Assembly: GCA_018400055.1 (NCBI GenBank)
Contig: JAGYNK010000030.1
Coordinates: forward strand, 1 to 12,002
Length of the DNA stretch: 12,002 nucleotides
From: Candidatus Moraniibacteriota bacterium
Lineage (GTDB): Bacteria; Patescibacteriota; Minisyncoccia; Moranbacterales; UBA9337
Reading direction: 5' to 3'
Shown here: piece by piece, positions 1-6,709 of the stretch
How positions within the stretch are numbered: position 1 is the first letter of the stretch
Layout: each line of letters opens with the position of its first letter
The notes under the pieces: model-generated
Databases searched by the model: none
What the model was told of the DNA's origin: nothing
Seen by the model: only the letters and a program-made list of their open reading frames with translations
Made by a program: the position numbers and the translations under genes

Positions 1-105
1 GAAGATGAATATTTGGAAATTACTCCGAAGAATATTCGTTTGCGAAAAAAATATTTGACGGAAAATGAGAGAGTGAAAGAAAGTCGGAAAAGCCATAAGC
101 CATAA
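1..105 (+). CDS. typA: GTPase TypA/BipA, C-terminal end (partial)
   Basis: Only the last 34 codons are present; the gene enters from the left edge and stops at TAA 103-105. The peptide begins EDEYLEITPKNIRLRKKYL and continues TENERVKES. This closely matches the conserved C-terminal tail of TypA/BipA, where family members read roughly E.VEVTP..IRLRK..L...R. TypA is a ribosome-associated translational GTPase linked to ribosome assembly and stress growth; its GTPase domain lies outside the window. The final residues SHKP and the stop codon are encoded by copies of a 7-bp repeat (gccataa), so the repeat seems to have replaced or extended the original 3' end. The gene converges on comF. The identification rests on a short but characteristic tail. 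Confidence 0.8.
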   Translation, partial: EDEYLEITPKNIRLRKKYLTENERVKESRKSHKP

Positions 106-126
106 GCCATAAGAATTAAGGAGTAA
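92..126 (+). repeat. Heptanucleotide tandem repeat at typA 3' end
   Basis: Three perfect copies of gccataa (92-98, 99-105, 106-112) are followed by two degraded units in the same 7-bp register (gaattaa, ggagtaa). Each unit ends in TAA. Because seven is not a multiple of three, consecutive units put a stop in each of the three forward frames. The typA stop codon is the second of these TAAs. The period is the same as in the arrays before pilM, pilT and the four-helix-bundle gene, although the unit differs. Confidence 0.75.
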
Positions 127-252
127 GAAGTTTTGGAAAGCGTGAAAAGGGAAAATTCGGGGGATAATTTTGGAATAAAAATAAAAACAGTTTCTAAAAA
201 ATTATCACTTATCGGCGATAGCGCATAAATGATTAAAATTTATATGAAAAAT

Positions 253-292
253 TAGATGCCGTTAATATACGATCGTGTGTTAACGGCATCTA
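253..292. terminator. Bidirectional intrinsic terminator between typA and comF
   Basis: A long inverted repeat lies between two convergent genes. Thirteen perfect base pairs (253-265 with 280-292) are extended by five more, two of them G-U in the plus-strand RNA, to a GATC loop at 271-274. Read from comF (minus strand), the stem is followed at once by AATTTTT, a good U tract. Read from typA (plus strand) the stem is more complete, because the G-U pairs would be A-C mismatches on the other strand, but the trailing TATTTACTT is a weaker U tract. It probably ends both transcripts. It lies 8 bp beyond the comF stop codon. Confidence 0.8.
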
Positions 293-300
293 TATTTACT

Positions 301-1047
301 TCAATTTCCTTGGCGGGCGATGACCAATCCGAAGACTTCTCGGGCGCCGGATTTTTTTAAAAGCTTGGCGCATTCAAAAAGAGTGGAGCCGGTGGTGGCG
401 ATATCATCTACCAATAAAATTCTTTTTTCTTTTATTTTATTTTTTTCGACCGGATTAATTTCAAAAGCATTTCGCATATTTTTAATTCGTTGAGAATAAT
501 CTTTGATTTTCATTTGCGGCGGTGTGTATTTGCGGCGGATAATTAAATTGTTTGCTGTCGGAATTTTAAATCCGGAAGTGAGATTGAGACTTAAGTATTC
601 TGCCAAAAGACCGGATTGATTAAATCCTCTCCAGCGCAAGCGTCGCTGGTGGAGAGGAATGGGAATAATCAAGTCGGGAAGGGCTAAGTCTGAATTAAGC
701 AAGGCTTTGGTTAAAATTTTTCCCAGCGGAATATGGAGATCTTCTATGAAGCGGTATTTGTAATAATGGGTAGCGCCGGAGACCAATTTGTTTTTATAAG
801 AGGCGGCGGTTAAAAGTCCATCAATGGAATATTTTCTTTTGCATTTAAAACAAACACGCCCGTCGGGCGTGGTGGCTTTTTCGCAAATAGGACAGATTTG
901 TTCTCGTTTGAGAGGTATTTTATCCAGGCATTCTTCGCAAATCCATTCATCAGGTTTTTCGCAGGAAAGGCAGGAGATGGGAAAGAGAGTGTCCAAAATA
1001 AACTTTTTTATTCTACATGGCGCGATATGATCTTGAAGGATTTGCAT
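301..1047 (-). CDS. comF: ComF family phosphoribosyltransferase-like protein
   Basis: This 248-residue protein has the standard ComF build. The N-terminal zinc-ribbon region has four Cys pairs (C26/C29, C37/C40, C52/C55, C66/C69). A type I phosphoribosyltransferase fold follows, with the PRPP-binding loop RILLVDDIATTGSTL at about 209-223 preceded by the family's PIPLHQRRLRWRGFNQS segment. In Bacillus, Haemophilus and Helicobacter, ComF is needed for natural transformation. It is cytoplasmic and thought to act on incoming single-stranded DNA with ComFA or PriA-type partners; no such partner is visible here. It is transcribed away from clpC, after a 230-bp spacer holding a MITE-like repeat, so cotranscription with clpC is possible but uncertain. 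No Shine-Dalgarno lies before ATG 1045-1047; the homology starts near residue 15, so a slightly later start cannot be excluded. Family assignment is firm; a role in competence is inferred. Confidence 0.93.
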   Translation of the reverse strand: MQILQDHIAPCRIKKFILDTLFPISCLSCEKPDEWICEECLDKIPLKREQICPICEKATTPDGRVCFKCKRKYSIDGLLTAASYKNKLVSGATHYYKYRFIEDLHIPLGKILTKALLNSDLALPDLIIPIPLHQRRLRWRGFNQSGLLAEYLSLNLTSGFKIPTANNLIIRRKYTPPQMKIKDYSQRIKNMRNAFEINPVEKNKIKEKRILLVDDIATTGSTLFECAKLLKKSGAREVFGLVIARQGN

Positions 1048-1155
1048 AAGATTAAGTATGGCAGTTTTAATAATTTCTAATTTCTAGCGAATATTTAATA
1101 TTTAAATAATCAATGAATTGAATCAGCTTGAATTACGAAATGTCTAAAATCAATC

Positions 1156-1263
1156 TGTCATTGCGAGTGAGCCAGCAGGCGAGCGAAGCAATCCCAAGAA
1201 ATAATGAACGGGATTACCACGTCGCTCATTTCGCTGTTGCCTCATTCGCTTCTCGTAATGACA
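1156..1263. mobile_element. MITE-like palindromic repeat (non-coding)
   Basis: The 108-bp element is bounded by 12-bp inverted termini, TGTCATTGCGAG at 1156-1167 and CTCGTAATGACA at 1252-1263, with one mismatch. A second inner pair, GCAATCCC near 1188-1195 and GGGATTAC near 1210-1217, also has one mismatch. The pattern TGTCATTGCGAG...GAAGCAATCCC...GGGATT...AATGACA resembles a dispersed palindromic repeat I recall from many unrelated bacterial genomes; this is recollection, not a search. It is clearly more GC-rich than the surrounding spacer. It carries no transposase, so any movement would need one supplied in trans. It starts 14 bp past the clpC stop codon, where its RNA hairpin could end or protect the clpC transcript and limit read-through into comF. 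Confidence 0.7.
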
Positions 1264-1277
1264 TAAAATTAAGAATA

Positions 1278-3767
1278 TTAAACTACGAGTATCTTTCCAT
1301 CCTTGACATCTAACTTTATTTTCCTGTTTTTTATTTTGTCATTTACCAACGCTTCCGCAATTTTATTTTCCGCCAGTTTCTGGATGTTTTTGCGGACAGT
1401 GCGGGCTCCTTGTTTAAAGTCAAAGCTTTTTTCGGAGAGTATCCCGATTATTTTTTCGGAATAAGTTAATTGCCATTCTTGCTGCTCCAGACGCTTTTTT
1501 AATTTTTTCATTTCCAGTCGGGTTATTTTTCGCAGGTCTTCTTTTTTCAGCGAGTTGAAAACGGCGATATGATCCAAACGGTTAAGCAATTCCGGTTTAA
1601 CTCTCTTTTTTAGCTCTCCCATAACTTTATTTTTGATGAGTTTGAATGCGGGAGCGGATTTTTTTTCGGAAGCGGATCCAAATCCGATTTGTCCGGCTCC
1701 GGTGAATTCTTCCGTGCCCAAGTTGGAAGTGAGAATTATGAAAGTATTTTTAAAATTGACTGTCCGGCCTTCCGCATCGGTTAAAACGCCCTCTTCTAAA
1801 ATTTGGAGCAGGATATTAAAAACATCCGGATGGGCTTTTTCTATTTCGTCAAAAAGCAAAAGGCTATATGGCTGGCGGCGAATTTTTTCGGTTAGTCGTC
1901 CCCCTTCTCCGTATCCGACATAACCGGACGGCGATCCGATCAATCGGGCGACGCTGTGGCGTTCCATGAATTCGCTCATATCAATTCTCACCAGGGATTG
2001 CGGGTTTTCAAAAAGTTCTTCCGCCAAAATTTTGGCGGTTAAAGTTTTTCCCACTCCGGTCGGACCCAAGAAAAGAAATGATCCCAGCGGTCGTTCAGGA
2101 TTGGAAATTCCGCTTTGAGATCGCAAGACGATGTTGTTTATTTTTTCAATGGTTTCTCTTTGTCCGATTATTTGAGAGTTCAGGTTTCTTTTTAAATTTT
2201 TTATTTTTCCCAAATGGGAACAAGACAATTTTTTAAAGGGAATTTCCGCTATGCGGGAGATAGTTTTGATAATGTCCGTTTCGCAAATAATGGCCGGGTT
2301 CTTTTTTTCCAACACCCTTTTGTTTTTTTGGCAGATTTTTATTTCGCTTGAAAATGTGGCTTCCTGGCGTCTCAGATCCGCCGCTTTTTCATAATTTTCA
2401 GCGTAAACTAAATTATTTTTTTCTTGTCTAATTTTATCTCTCTCTATTTTTAGGCGGACTATTTTTTTCATCAGATTGGAAACTTGGCTGTGGCGGCGAG
2501 CATAAGAAGAAGCTTCGTCAATAACATCAATGGCTTTGTCGGGCAAAAAGCGGTCTTGAATATAACGGACGCTTAAGTCTACCGCTTTTTCAATGGCTTC
2601 CGGGCTAATGACAACATTGTGAAATTTTTCGTATTGGTGTTTAATTCCGCCGATGATTTTTTTAGACTCTTGCGTTGACGGTTCAAATATTTTTACCGGT
2701 TGGAACCGGCGTTCCAGGGCCGGATCCTTTTCAATATATTTTTTATATTCTTCCGAAGTGGTGGCGCCAATACATTGGATGTTTCCGCGAGAAAGCGCCG
2801 GCTTTAAAATATTGGCGGCGTCCAAGCTGCCGCTTATGTTCCCCGCTCCCACAATAGTATGAATTTCGTCAATGAATAAAATAATGTTTTCGTTTTTTTC
2901 CACTTCGGAAATGATATTTTTCAAACGTTCTTCAAATTCTCCGCGAAAGCTGGTTCCGGCCACGAGGAGAGCTATGTCCAAGTTTACTATTTTTTTATTC
3001 AGTAAGTGAGGCGGAACTTTGCCTGAATTTATTTTTTGCGCCAGGCCTTCCGCAATGGCGGTTTTTCCCACGCCCGGATCTCCGATCAAAGCGGGGTTGT
3101 TTTTATTTTTTCTTCCCAGAATATTAATTATTCTTTCTATTTCTTTTTCTCTTCCGATTATAATGTGCTCGTTTTTTTTAACTTCCGCGTTTAGGTTTAA
3201 GCCGAATTGCTCTAAATAGGAAGAGGATTGAATGTCGGATGAAAAGGGTTCTTTTTCCGGGGAAAGACCGGGCAAGCCGAACATTTTGAATAGTTCGGGA
3301 AGAGGATCGCTTTCTCGCTTGCTTTTATCGGAATAAGTATTTTCTTCCGAGGAAGAATCTTCCGCCTTCATGGAGTAAAAAATTTTTTTGGTTTTTTCAT
3401 TGGGAGATTCCATAAGTGCTCGGACCAGATGTTCCGTTCCGACGTAAGGGCTTTTTAGGAAGTTGGCCAGACCATAAGCGCGTGTGATAATTGATTTAAG
3501 ATGAGAGGAAAGTTCCGGCTTTATTTTTCTCTCGGATTTTTTTTCTTTTTTTTGGGCGGAATAAATTAAATTGCCGAAAAATTTTTTTTTGACTGCCATT
3601 TCCCTTAAGAGATTATTTCCTAAACTGCCTTTTTCCAAATAGATGGCCAGCAGAAGATGCTCCGGCTGGATAGCTTTGGCGTGGCAACGGCTGGCAATTT
3701 CTTCCGCCGCATGTAAACTCTTTTTGGCATGGGCGGTTAATTTTTGTGATATTTCAGAATTAAACAT
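1278..3767 (-). CDS. clpC: ATP-dependent Clp protease ATP-binding subunit, ClpC type
   Basis: This 829-residue, two-AAA+ Hsp100 unfoldase would feed substrates to ClpP. Two Clp N-terminal repeats lie at about 5-60 and 83-130, followed by a Ser/Glu-rich linker (135-185). AAA-1 has Walker A GDPGVGKT (229-236), Walker B LFIDE (297-301) and arginine-finger ERRF (352-355). The middle region is short and carries a UVR motif (about 453-475), which marks ClpC rather than ClpB with its long coiled coil. AAA-2 has Walker A GPTGVGKT (568-575), pore loop GYVG (615-618), Walker B LLLFDE (636-641), arginine R730 and sensor-2 GAR (787-789). IGF at 694-696 matches the ClpP-docking tripeptide and supports a proteolytic partner. 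The first pore loop reads SFRG where KYRG is usual, an aromatic exchange. No Shine-Dalgarno precedes ATG 3765-3767. Neither clpP nor an adaptor is in view. Confidence 0.93.
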   Translation of the reverse strand: MFNSEISQKLTAHAKKSLHAAEEIASRCHAKAIQPEHLLLAIYLEKGSLGNNLLREMAVKKKFFGNLIYSAQKKEKKSERKIKPELSSHLKSIITRAYGLANFLKSPYVGTEHLVRALMESPNEKTKKIFYSMKAEDSSSEENTYSDKSKRESDPLPELFKMFGLPGLSPEKEPFSSDIQSSSYLEQFGLNLNAEVKKNEHIIIGREKEIERIINILGRKNKNNPALIGDPGVGKTAIAEGLAQKINSGKVPPHLLNKKIVNLDIALLVAGTSFRGEFEERLKNIISEVEKNENIILFIDEIHTIVGAGNISGSLDAANILKPALSRGNIQCIGATTSEEYKKYIEKDPALERRFQPVKIFEPSTQESKKIIGGIKHQYEKFHNVVISPEAIEKAVDLSVRYIQDRFLPDKAIDVIDEASSYARRHSQVSNLMKKIVRLKIERDKIRQEKNNLVYAENYEKAADLRRQEATFSSEIKICQKNKRVLEKKNPAIICETDIIKTISRIAEIPFKKLSCSHLGKIKNLKRNLNSQIIGQRETIEKINNIVLRSQSGISNPERPLGSFLFLGPTGVGKTLTAKILAEELFENPQSLVRIDMSEFMERHSVARLIGSPSGYVGYGEGGRLTEKIRRQPYSLLLFDEIEKAHPDVFNILLQILEEGVLTDAEGRTVNFKNTFIILTSNLGTEEFTGAGQIGFGSASEKKSAPAFKLIKNKVMGELKKRVKPELLNRLDHIAVFNSLKKEDLRKITRLEMKKLKKRLEQQEWQLTYSEKIIGILSEKSFDFKQGARTVRKNIQKLAENKIAEALVNDKIKNRKIKLDVKDGKILVV

Positions 3768-3809
3768 AAAATTTATCCGAGTGGTTAATAATACATTTCC
3801 TTATGTTTT

Positions 3810-3839
3810 ATTTTATCTTTTATTGTCGGCGAATGTCAA
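3810..3839 (-). promoter_or_regulatory. Sigma70-like promoter of clpC
   Basis: On the minus strand a perfect TTGACA (plus-strand 3834-3839) lies 18 bp from TAAAAT (3810-3815), which is five of six to the -10 consensus. Transcription would start near 3803, giving a leader of about 36 nt before ATG 3767. No CIRCE or CtsR heat-shock operator was recognised here, so stress control is not evident from the sequence. It is the best promoter match in the window. Confidence 0.7.
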
Positions 3840-3842
3840 TAA

Positions 3843-3912
3843 ATAACTTACAACTCACAACTCACAACTTACAATTTATAATTTATAATTTATAACTCAC
3901 AACTTACAAACC
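3843..3912 (+). repeat. Heptanucleotide tandem array between clpC and pilM promoters
   Basis: Ten units of exactly 7 bp run without a break: ataactt, acaactc, acaactc, acaactt, acaattt, ataattt, ataattt, ataactc, acaactt, acaaacc. The consensus is A-C/T-A-A-C/T-T-N; the plus strand is almost free of G. The array fills the gap between the divergent clpC and pilM promoters and touches the -35 region of the latter. Heptameric short tandem repeats in spacers are known from filamentous cyanobacteria (STRR sequences), which offers a precedent but no proof of relation. Confidence 0.85.
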
Positions 3913-3913
3913 A

Positions 3914-3941
3914 TTGCGTGGTAAAATAAAGGTGGTATAAT
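3914..3941 (+). promoter_or_regulatory. Extended -10 promoter of the pilus cluster
   Basis: TATAAT (3936-3941) is perfect and is preceded by TGG (3933-3935), forming an extended -10. The -35 TTGCGT (3914-3919) is a half match at a spacing of 16 bp, which an extended -10 promoter tolerates. The expected start near 3948 leaves only about a dozen A-rich leader bases before the pilM ATG, so the pilM message would be almost leaderless and has no Shine-Dalgarno. Confidence 0.65.
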
Positions 3942-3959
3942 AAAATCAAACAAAAATAA

Positions 3960-5069
3960 ATGTTTAATTTTTTCAAGAAAAAAAATTATTTTATAGGAGT
4001 GGATTTTGGAACATCTGCCTTAAAGGTAGTGGAACTTTCTTTCGATAAACAAAGAACCCATCTGGTTAATTACGGAAGGGTTGATTTTGGTTTGGGTAAA
4101 GATGGTAAAGGAATTTACAAAGGCTCCAAGCTTCATTCTCAAGGAGGGTATTTACAGAAATGTTTAAAGGAGCTGTTTAAAAAAATGTCATTGAAATCAA
4201 AGCAAGCTTATGTTTCAATAGCCGGCTTTAACGGTCTGGTGGCTTTAATAGAACTTCCTCCCATGGGAGAGAAAGAAATGAAACAAGCGGTTGAGTTTGA
4301 AGCCCGCAAGTATATTCCCGCTTCCTTGGACGAAGTTTTTCTGAGTTGGGACGTTGTTTCCAAGGAAGGCGCCAAGGATGGCAAACTGATTAAGAGTATG
4401 AAAAAAGAATCAGACAAATCTGAAAAGATGAAAGTTTTGCTGGTGGCCGCGCTTAAAGAAGAAGTGCTTAAATACGAAAAAATAATTAATGATTGCGGAC
4501 TGGAAATGAAGGCTTTGGAGTTGGAAATATTTTCCATAGTGAGATCTTTGGTAGGCAATGACTTGGGAAACTTTGTTATTATTGATATAGGAGCCAGAAA
4601 TTCAAATATTATTTTAACGGAAAAAGGGGTGGTTAGAATTAACCGCAGTGTGGATATGGGAGGTAATGAAATAACCAAAACTATCGCGGACAGCATGGGT
4701 ATTTCCAAAGAGAGAGCGGATTCTCTAAAGAAACAAAAGAGGAATCTTTTCAAGGGTCGGGAAGGCTCATTGCTTTTTCCCGCCTTGGAATTAATTGCTA
4801 AAGAAACAGAGAGAATGATAAAATCTTATGAAATCAAAAGTGAAAGTTTTCGCATAGAGAGTGTGATATTGTCCGGCGGGACATCCAAACTTTCGGGCAT
4901 AGAGGAATATTTTTCCGAGGCATTGGGTATAAAAACGATTTTGGGAAATCCTTGGAGTCGGATTGAATATGACGAGGTTCTGGATGAAAAAATAAAGGAA
5001 ATGGGGCCGTCTTTTTCTGTTCCCATCGGGTTGGCGTTAAGAGGAGTGGAAGAATACAAAAGAAAGTAA
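3960..5069 (+). CDS. pilM: Type IV pilus assembly protein PilM (actin-like ATPase)
   Basis: PilM, 369 residues, is a cytoplasmic actin/FtsA-fold ATPase that binds the N-terminal tail of PilN and links the cytoplasmic motors to the membrane alignment complex. Visible motifs are phosphate-1 GVDFGTSALK (13-22), the EARKYIP segment (114-120) conserved in PilM, phosphate-2 IDIGARNSN (208-216), and the adenosine-site motif ILSGGTSKLSGI (303-314). Length and motif order are typical of the family. A Lys/Ser-rich insertion at about 134-157 looks lineage-specific. It is the first gene of the pilus cluster, read from the extended -10 promoter upstream. ATG 3960 fits the family N terminus, where the MFNFFKKK lead precedes the first beta strand. 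The spacing to pilN is unusually long (227 bp). Confidence 0.93.
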   Translation: MFNFFKKKNYFIGVDFGTSALKVVELSFDKQRTHLVNYGRVDFGLGKDGKGIYKGSKLHSQGGYLQKCLKELFKKMSLKSKQAYVSIAGFNGLVALIELPPMGEKEMKQAVEFEARKYIPASLDEVFLSWDVVSKEGAKDGKLIKSMKKESDKSEKMKVLLVAALKEEVLKYEKIINDCGLEMKALELEIFSIVRSLVGNDLGNFVIIDIGARNSNIILTEKGVVRINRSVDMGGNEITKTIADSMGISKERADSLKKQKRNLFKGREGSLLFPALELIAKETERMIKSYEIKSESFRIESVILSGGTSKLSGIEEYFSEALGIKTILGNPWSRIEYDEVLDEKIKEMGPSFSVPIGLALRGVEEYKRK

Positions 5070-5099
5070 AGTTGTTCGCTTTTTTAAAAAGTGAATTTG

Positions 5100-5108
5100 T
5101 GTTATAAT
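5100..5108 (+). promoter_or_regulatory. Possible second promoter ahead of pilN
   Basis: TGT followed by a perfect TATAAT (5103-5108) makes an extended -10, 31 bp past the pilM stop. No good -35 exists at the right distance; the region there is a T run. If used, it would start an RNA near 5115 with a leader of about 180 nt before pilN. In such AT-rich DNA a chance match is possible. Confidence 0.4.
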
Positions 5109-5154
5109 GAAAACAGCAATTTTTTAATTTTTTAAAAAGTTATTAAGGCTTACG

Positions 5155-5275
5155 CGTTTGCGACAGATAATGTTTTTGTCGCTGAGGAGGAAGGCTAAAA
5201 AATAAAAGATGATTTGGCGCTTTCTCAATGCGGGCGGTTTCCGCTTATTTTAAAGAGGCGAGAAGAGCGCTAAAC
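5155..5275 (+). promoter_or_regulatory. Structured leader upstream of pilN (unidentified)
   Basis: Three inverted repeats lie close together. GCGACA (5160-5165) pairs with TGTCGC (5177-5182). GCGCTTTCTC (5217-5226) pairs with GAGAAGAGCGC (5260-5270) with one bulged base. Nested inside is GCGG-TTT-CCGC (5234-5244). A purine stretch, gaggaggaagg (5184-5194), lies in the open part between the first two. No open reading frame of note runs through it, apart from a 14-codon ATG frame at 5209 that I do not believe. It is more GC-rich than other spacers in the cluster. It does not match the conserved core of either c-di-GMP riboswitch class. It could be a cis-regulatory RNA, an RNA processing site or a gene remnant. 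Confidence 0.4.
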
Positions 5276-5296
5276 GTTTAGGTCTTAGAATAAAAT

Positions 5297-5842
5297 ATGG
5301 TTAATATAAATTTTCACCGGAAAGATGAGAGAGCCGAGTCGGAGAAGAAGAAAAAAGTAGCGATAAACAGCAGCTTTTTAATTTCAATTCTCATTCTAGT
5401 TGTGTCTTTTTCAATTCTTTTTGGCTTAAAAATATGGCGTAGCAGCACCGAGAGCGAAGTGAATTCAATTAAGGATCAGATAAATAAAGAGTTGGAGAGT
5501 CTGGGAGAAGAAAATATAAACAGAGTGGCTGATTTTCAGAGAAGAGTTGGTGAATTAGAGGTTAGTCTTTCAGAAAACAAGAATCCTCAGGAGATAATGG
5601 CTAAAGTGGAAAGCTTGATGATTCCGGGGGTGGTTTTGACCGCTTACAATTACAACAGCGAAGAAAAAATTTTGAAATTGGAAGCAGTCTGCGACAGTTT
5701 TAAAATAATAGCGGAACAAATCTTAAGCTTGAAAAGCTCCAGCTATTTTGAAGATGTGAGAGTGCCTAGCACGAGCCGGGATGAGGAAGGAAGAATTAAT
5801 TTTTCCGTGGAATCCAAAATGGTGTTTGAGAAAAATATTTAA
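5297..5842 (+). CDS. pilN: Type IV pilus inner-membrane alignment protein PilN
   Basis: This 181-residue bitopic protein has a short charged cytoplasmic tail (1-22), one membrane helix (about 23-46), a coiled-coil stretch (about 50-100) and a small ferredoxin-like C-terminal domain. That is the architecture of PilN, and the gene sits between pilM and pilO as usual. PilN docks its tail into PilM and pairs with PilO outside the membrane. The tail reads MVNINFHRKDE; the family motif is close to INLLP, so only the IN part is kept. The next gene follows after 46 bp. There is no clear Shine-Dalgarno before ATG 5297. Sequence similarity in this family is low, and the name rests on architecture plus gene order. 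Confidence 0.83.
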   Translation: MVNINFHRKDERAESEKKKKVAINSSFLISILILVVSFSILFGLKIWRSSTESEVNSIKDQINKELESLGEENINRVADFQRRVGELEVSLSENKNPQEIMAKVESLMIPGVVLTAYNYNSEEKILKLEAVCDSFKIIAEQILSLKSSSYFEDVRVPSTSRDEEGRINFSVESKMVFEKNI

Positions 5843-5888
5843 TAATCGATTAGAAATTTAAAACTTTAATTATAATAAAAATAAAAAT

Positions 5889-6602
5889 ATGAGATTAAAA
5901 ATATTATTTTTTCCCTTGTCCTTAGGAATTTCTCTGATGTTGTTTATTTGGTTTATCAATCCGGAATATTCCCAATTCAAGGAGGCTAAAAAGGAGCTGG
6001 AAACTCAAAGGGTTGCCTTGCAGGAGACGCTAAAAAAGAAACAAAACATAAATAATTTGGTTTCTATTTTAGACAGCAATTCAAGCAAGGAAGAGATGAC
6101 TTTGGAATATTTTCCTTGCGCTGAAAAGGAAGAGGAAATAATAAATATGCTGAATCATTCAGCTACGAGTTCGGGAATAGCGCTAATAAATTTTAAGGCT
6201 GACATAGAAAAGAATAATTCCAAATCATCTAGCGCAAGCCAGAAAAAAGTTTCAGAGAAATCCGCTCTCAGCACAAAAGTGTCATTGGAAATTACGGGCA
6301 GCTACGAAAGTATCAGAAGTTTTTTTGACCAGCTTTACAGAATGAAAAGAATCAATAATATTTCTTTAGTGGAGATTTCAAGCCAGCCGGAAAGCGAAAG
6401 CTTGCTGGCAAAAGGTTTAGTCACTTTTGAATATTTGCCTCAGATTAAGTTGAGTTTGGACAACAAGCTTTCCGATCCGATTTTTTCGCTTGAGAATTTT
6501 GATTTTAAGGTCGTGGATAAAATCGCAGATTTGTCCAGTCAAGGAGGAGTTTCAAAATTGGAGGCAAACGCGGTGGGAAGAAACAATCCTTTTATGCCCT
6601 AG
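5889..6602 (+). CDS. pilO: Type IV pilus alignment protein PilO
   Basis: This 237-residue protein has a membrane helix at about 5-24, a coiled coil (27-60) and a PilO-type ferredoxin-like domain (about 80-185) that contains a Ser/Lys-rich loop at 108-128. PilO pairs with PilN and spaces the inner-membrane parts of the pilus machine. The C-terminal extension (about 190-237) ends GRNNPFMP. This resembles the G-R-x-(N/D)-P-F-x-P type motif found in pilus and secretion proteins such as PilP, and may stand in for a short PilP-like segment, since no pilP gene follows. ATG 5889 is preceded only by an A/T-rich stretch with no Shine-Dalgarno. Position after pilN and the domain order support the name. 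Confidence 0.83.
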   Translation: MRLKILFFPLSLGISLMLFIWFINPEYSQFKEAKKELETQRVALQETLKKKQNINNLVSILDSNSSKEEMTLEYFPCAEKEEEIINMLNHSATSSGIALINFKADIEKNNSKSSSASQKKVSEKSALSTKVSLEITGSYESIRSFFDQLYRMKRINNISLVEISSQPESESLLAKGLVTFEYLPQIKLSLDNKLSDPIFSLENFDFKVVDKIADLSSQGGVSKLEANAVGRNNPFMP

Positions 6603-6613
6603 CCTCAGTTTAG

Positions 6614-6641
6614 CTGTCCGGCTAAAGTTTTTTTCGGACAG
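6614..6641 (+). terminator. Hairpin in the pilO-pilB spacer (possible attenuator)
   Basis: CTGTCCG (6614-6620) pairs perfectly with CGGACAG (6635-6641) around a 14-base loop that ends in seven Ts. There is no U tract after the stem, so it is not a standard intrinsic terminator. A weaker partial copy of the same pattern (tagctgtc, then T7, then gcgac) follows at about 6655-6676, suggesting a local duplication. It may be a pause, processing or stability element between pilMNO and pilB. Confidence 0.35.
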
Positions 6642-6709
6642 GCTTTGGGCAAGTAGCTGTCATGGTTTTTTTGCGACGGAAGAATTTTACAGGTTTTAAA
6701 TAAAAAAAT

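Noticed and set aside
1128..1313. A 61-codon plus-strand reading frame.
   Set aside because: It runs through the MITE-like repeat; the peptide is a translation of the palindrome, and the frame overlaps the clpC 3' end.
3843..3912. CRISPR-like array.
   Set aside because: Units are 7 bp and directly adjacent, with no spacers and no cas genes.
4208..4753. A 181-codon minus-strand frame inside pilM.
   Set aside because: It is an antisense shadow; the pilM frame carries all conserved motifs and the antisense peptide resembles no family I know.
5209..5253. 14-codon reading frame starting ATG 5209 in the pilM-pilN spacer.
   Set aside because: The purine-rich stretch is too far upstream for a ribosome site and the frame lies in the stem-forming region; no support for translation.
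5115..5296. c-di-GMP riboswitch in the pilM-pilN leader.
   Set aside because: The context made it attractive, but the conserved core of the GEMM classes is not visible; left as an unidentified structured leader.
5871..5876. TATAAT just before pilO as a promoter.
   Set aside because: No -35 at a suitable distance and no extended -10; it sits in an A/T-only stretch where such hexamers arise by chance, with a start too close to the ATG.
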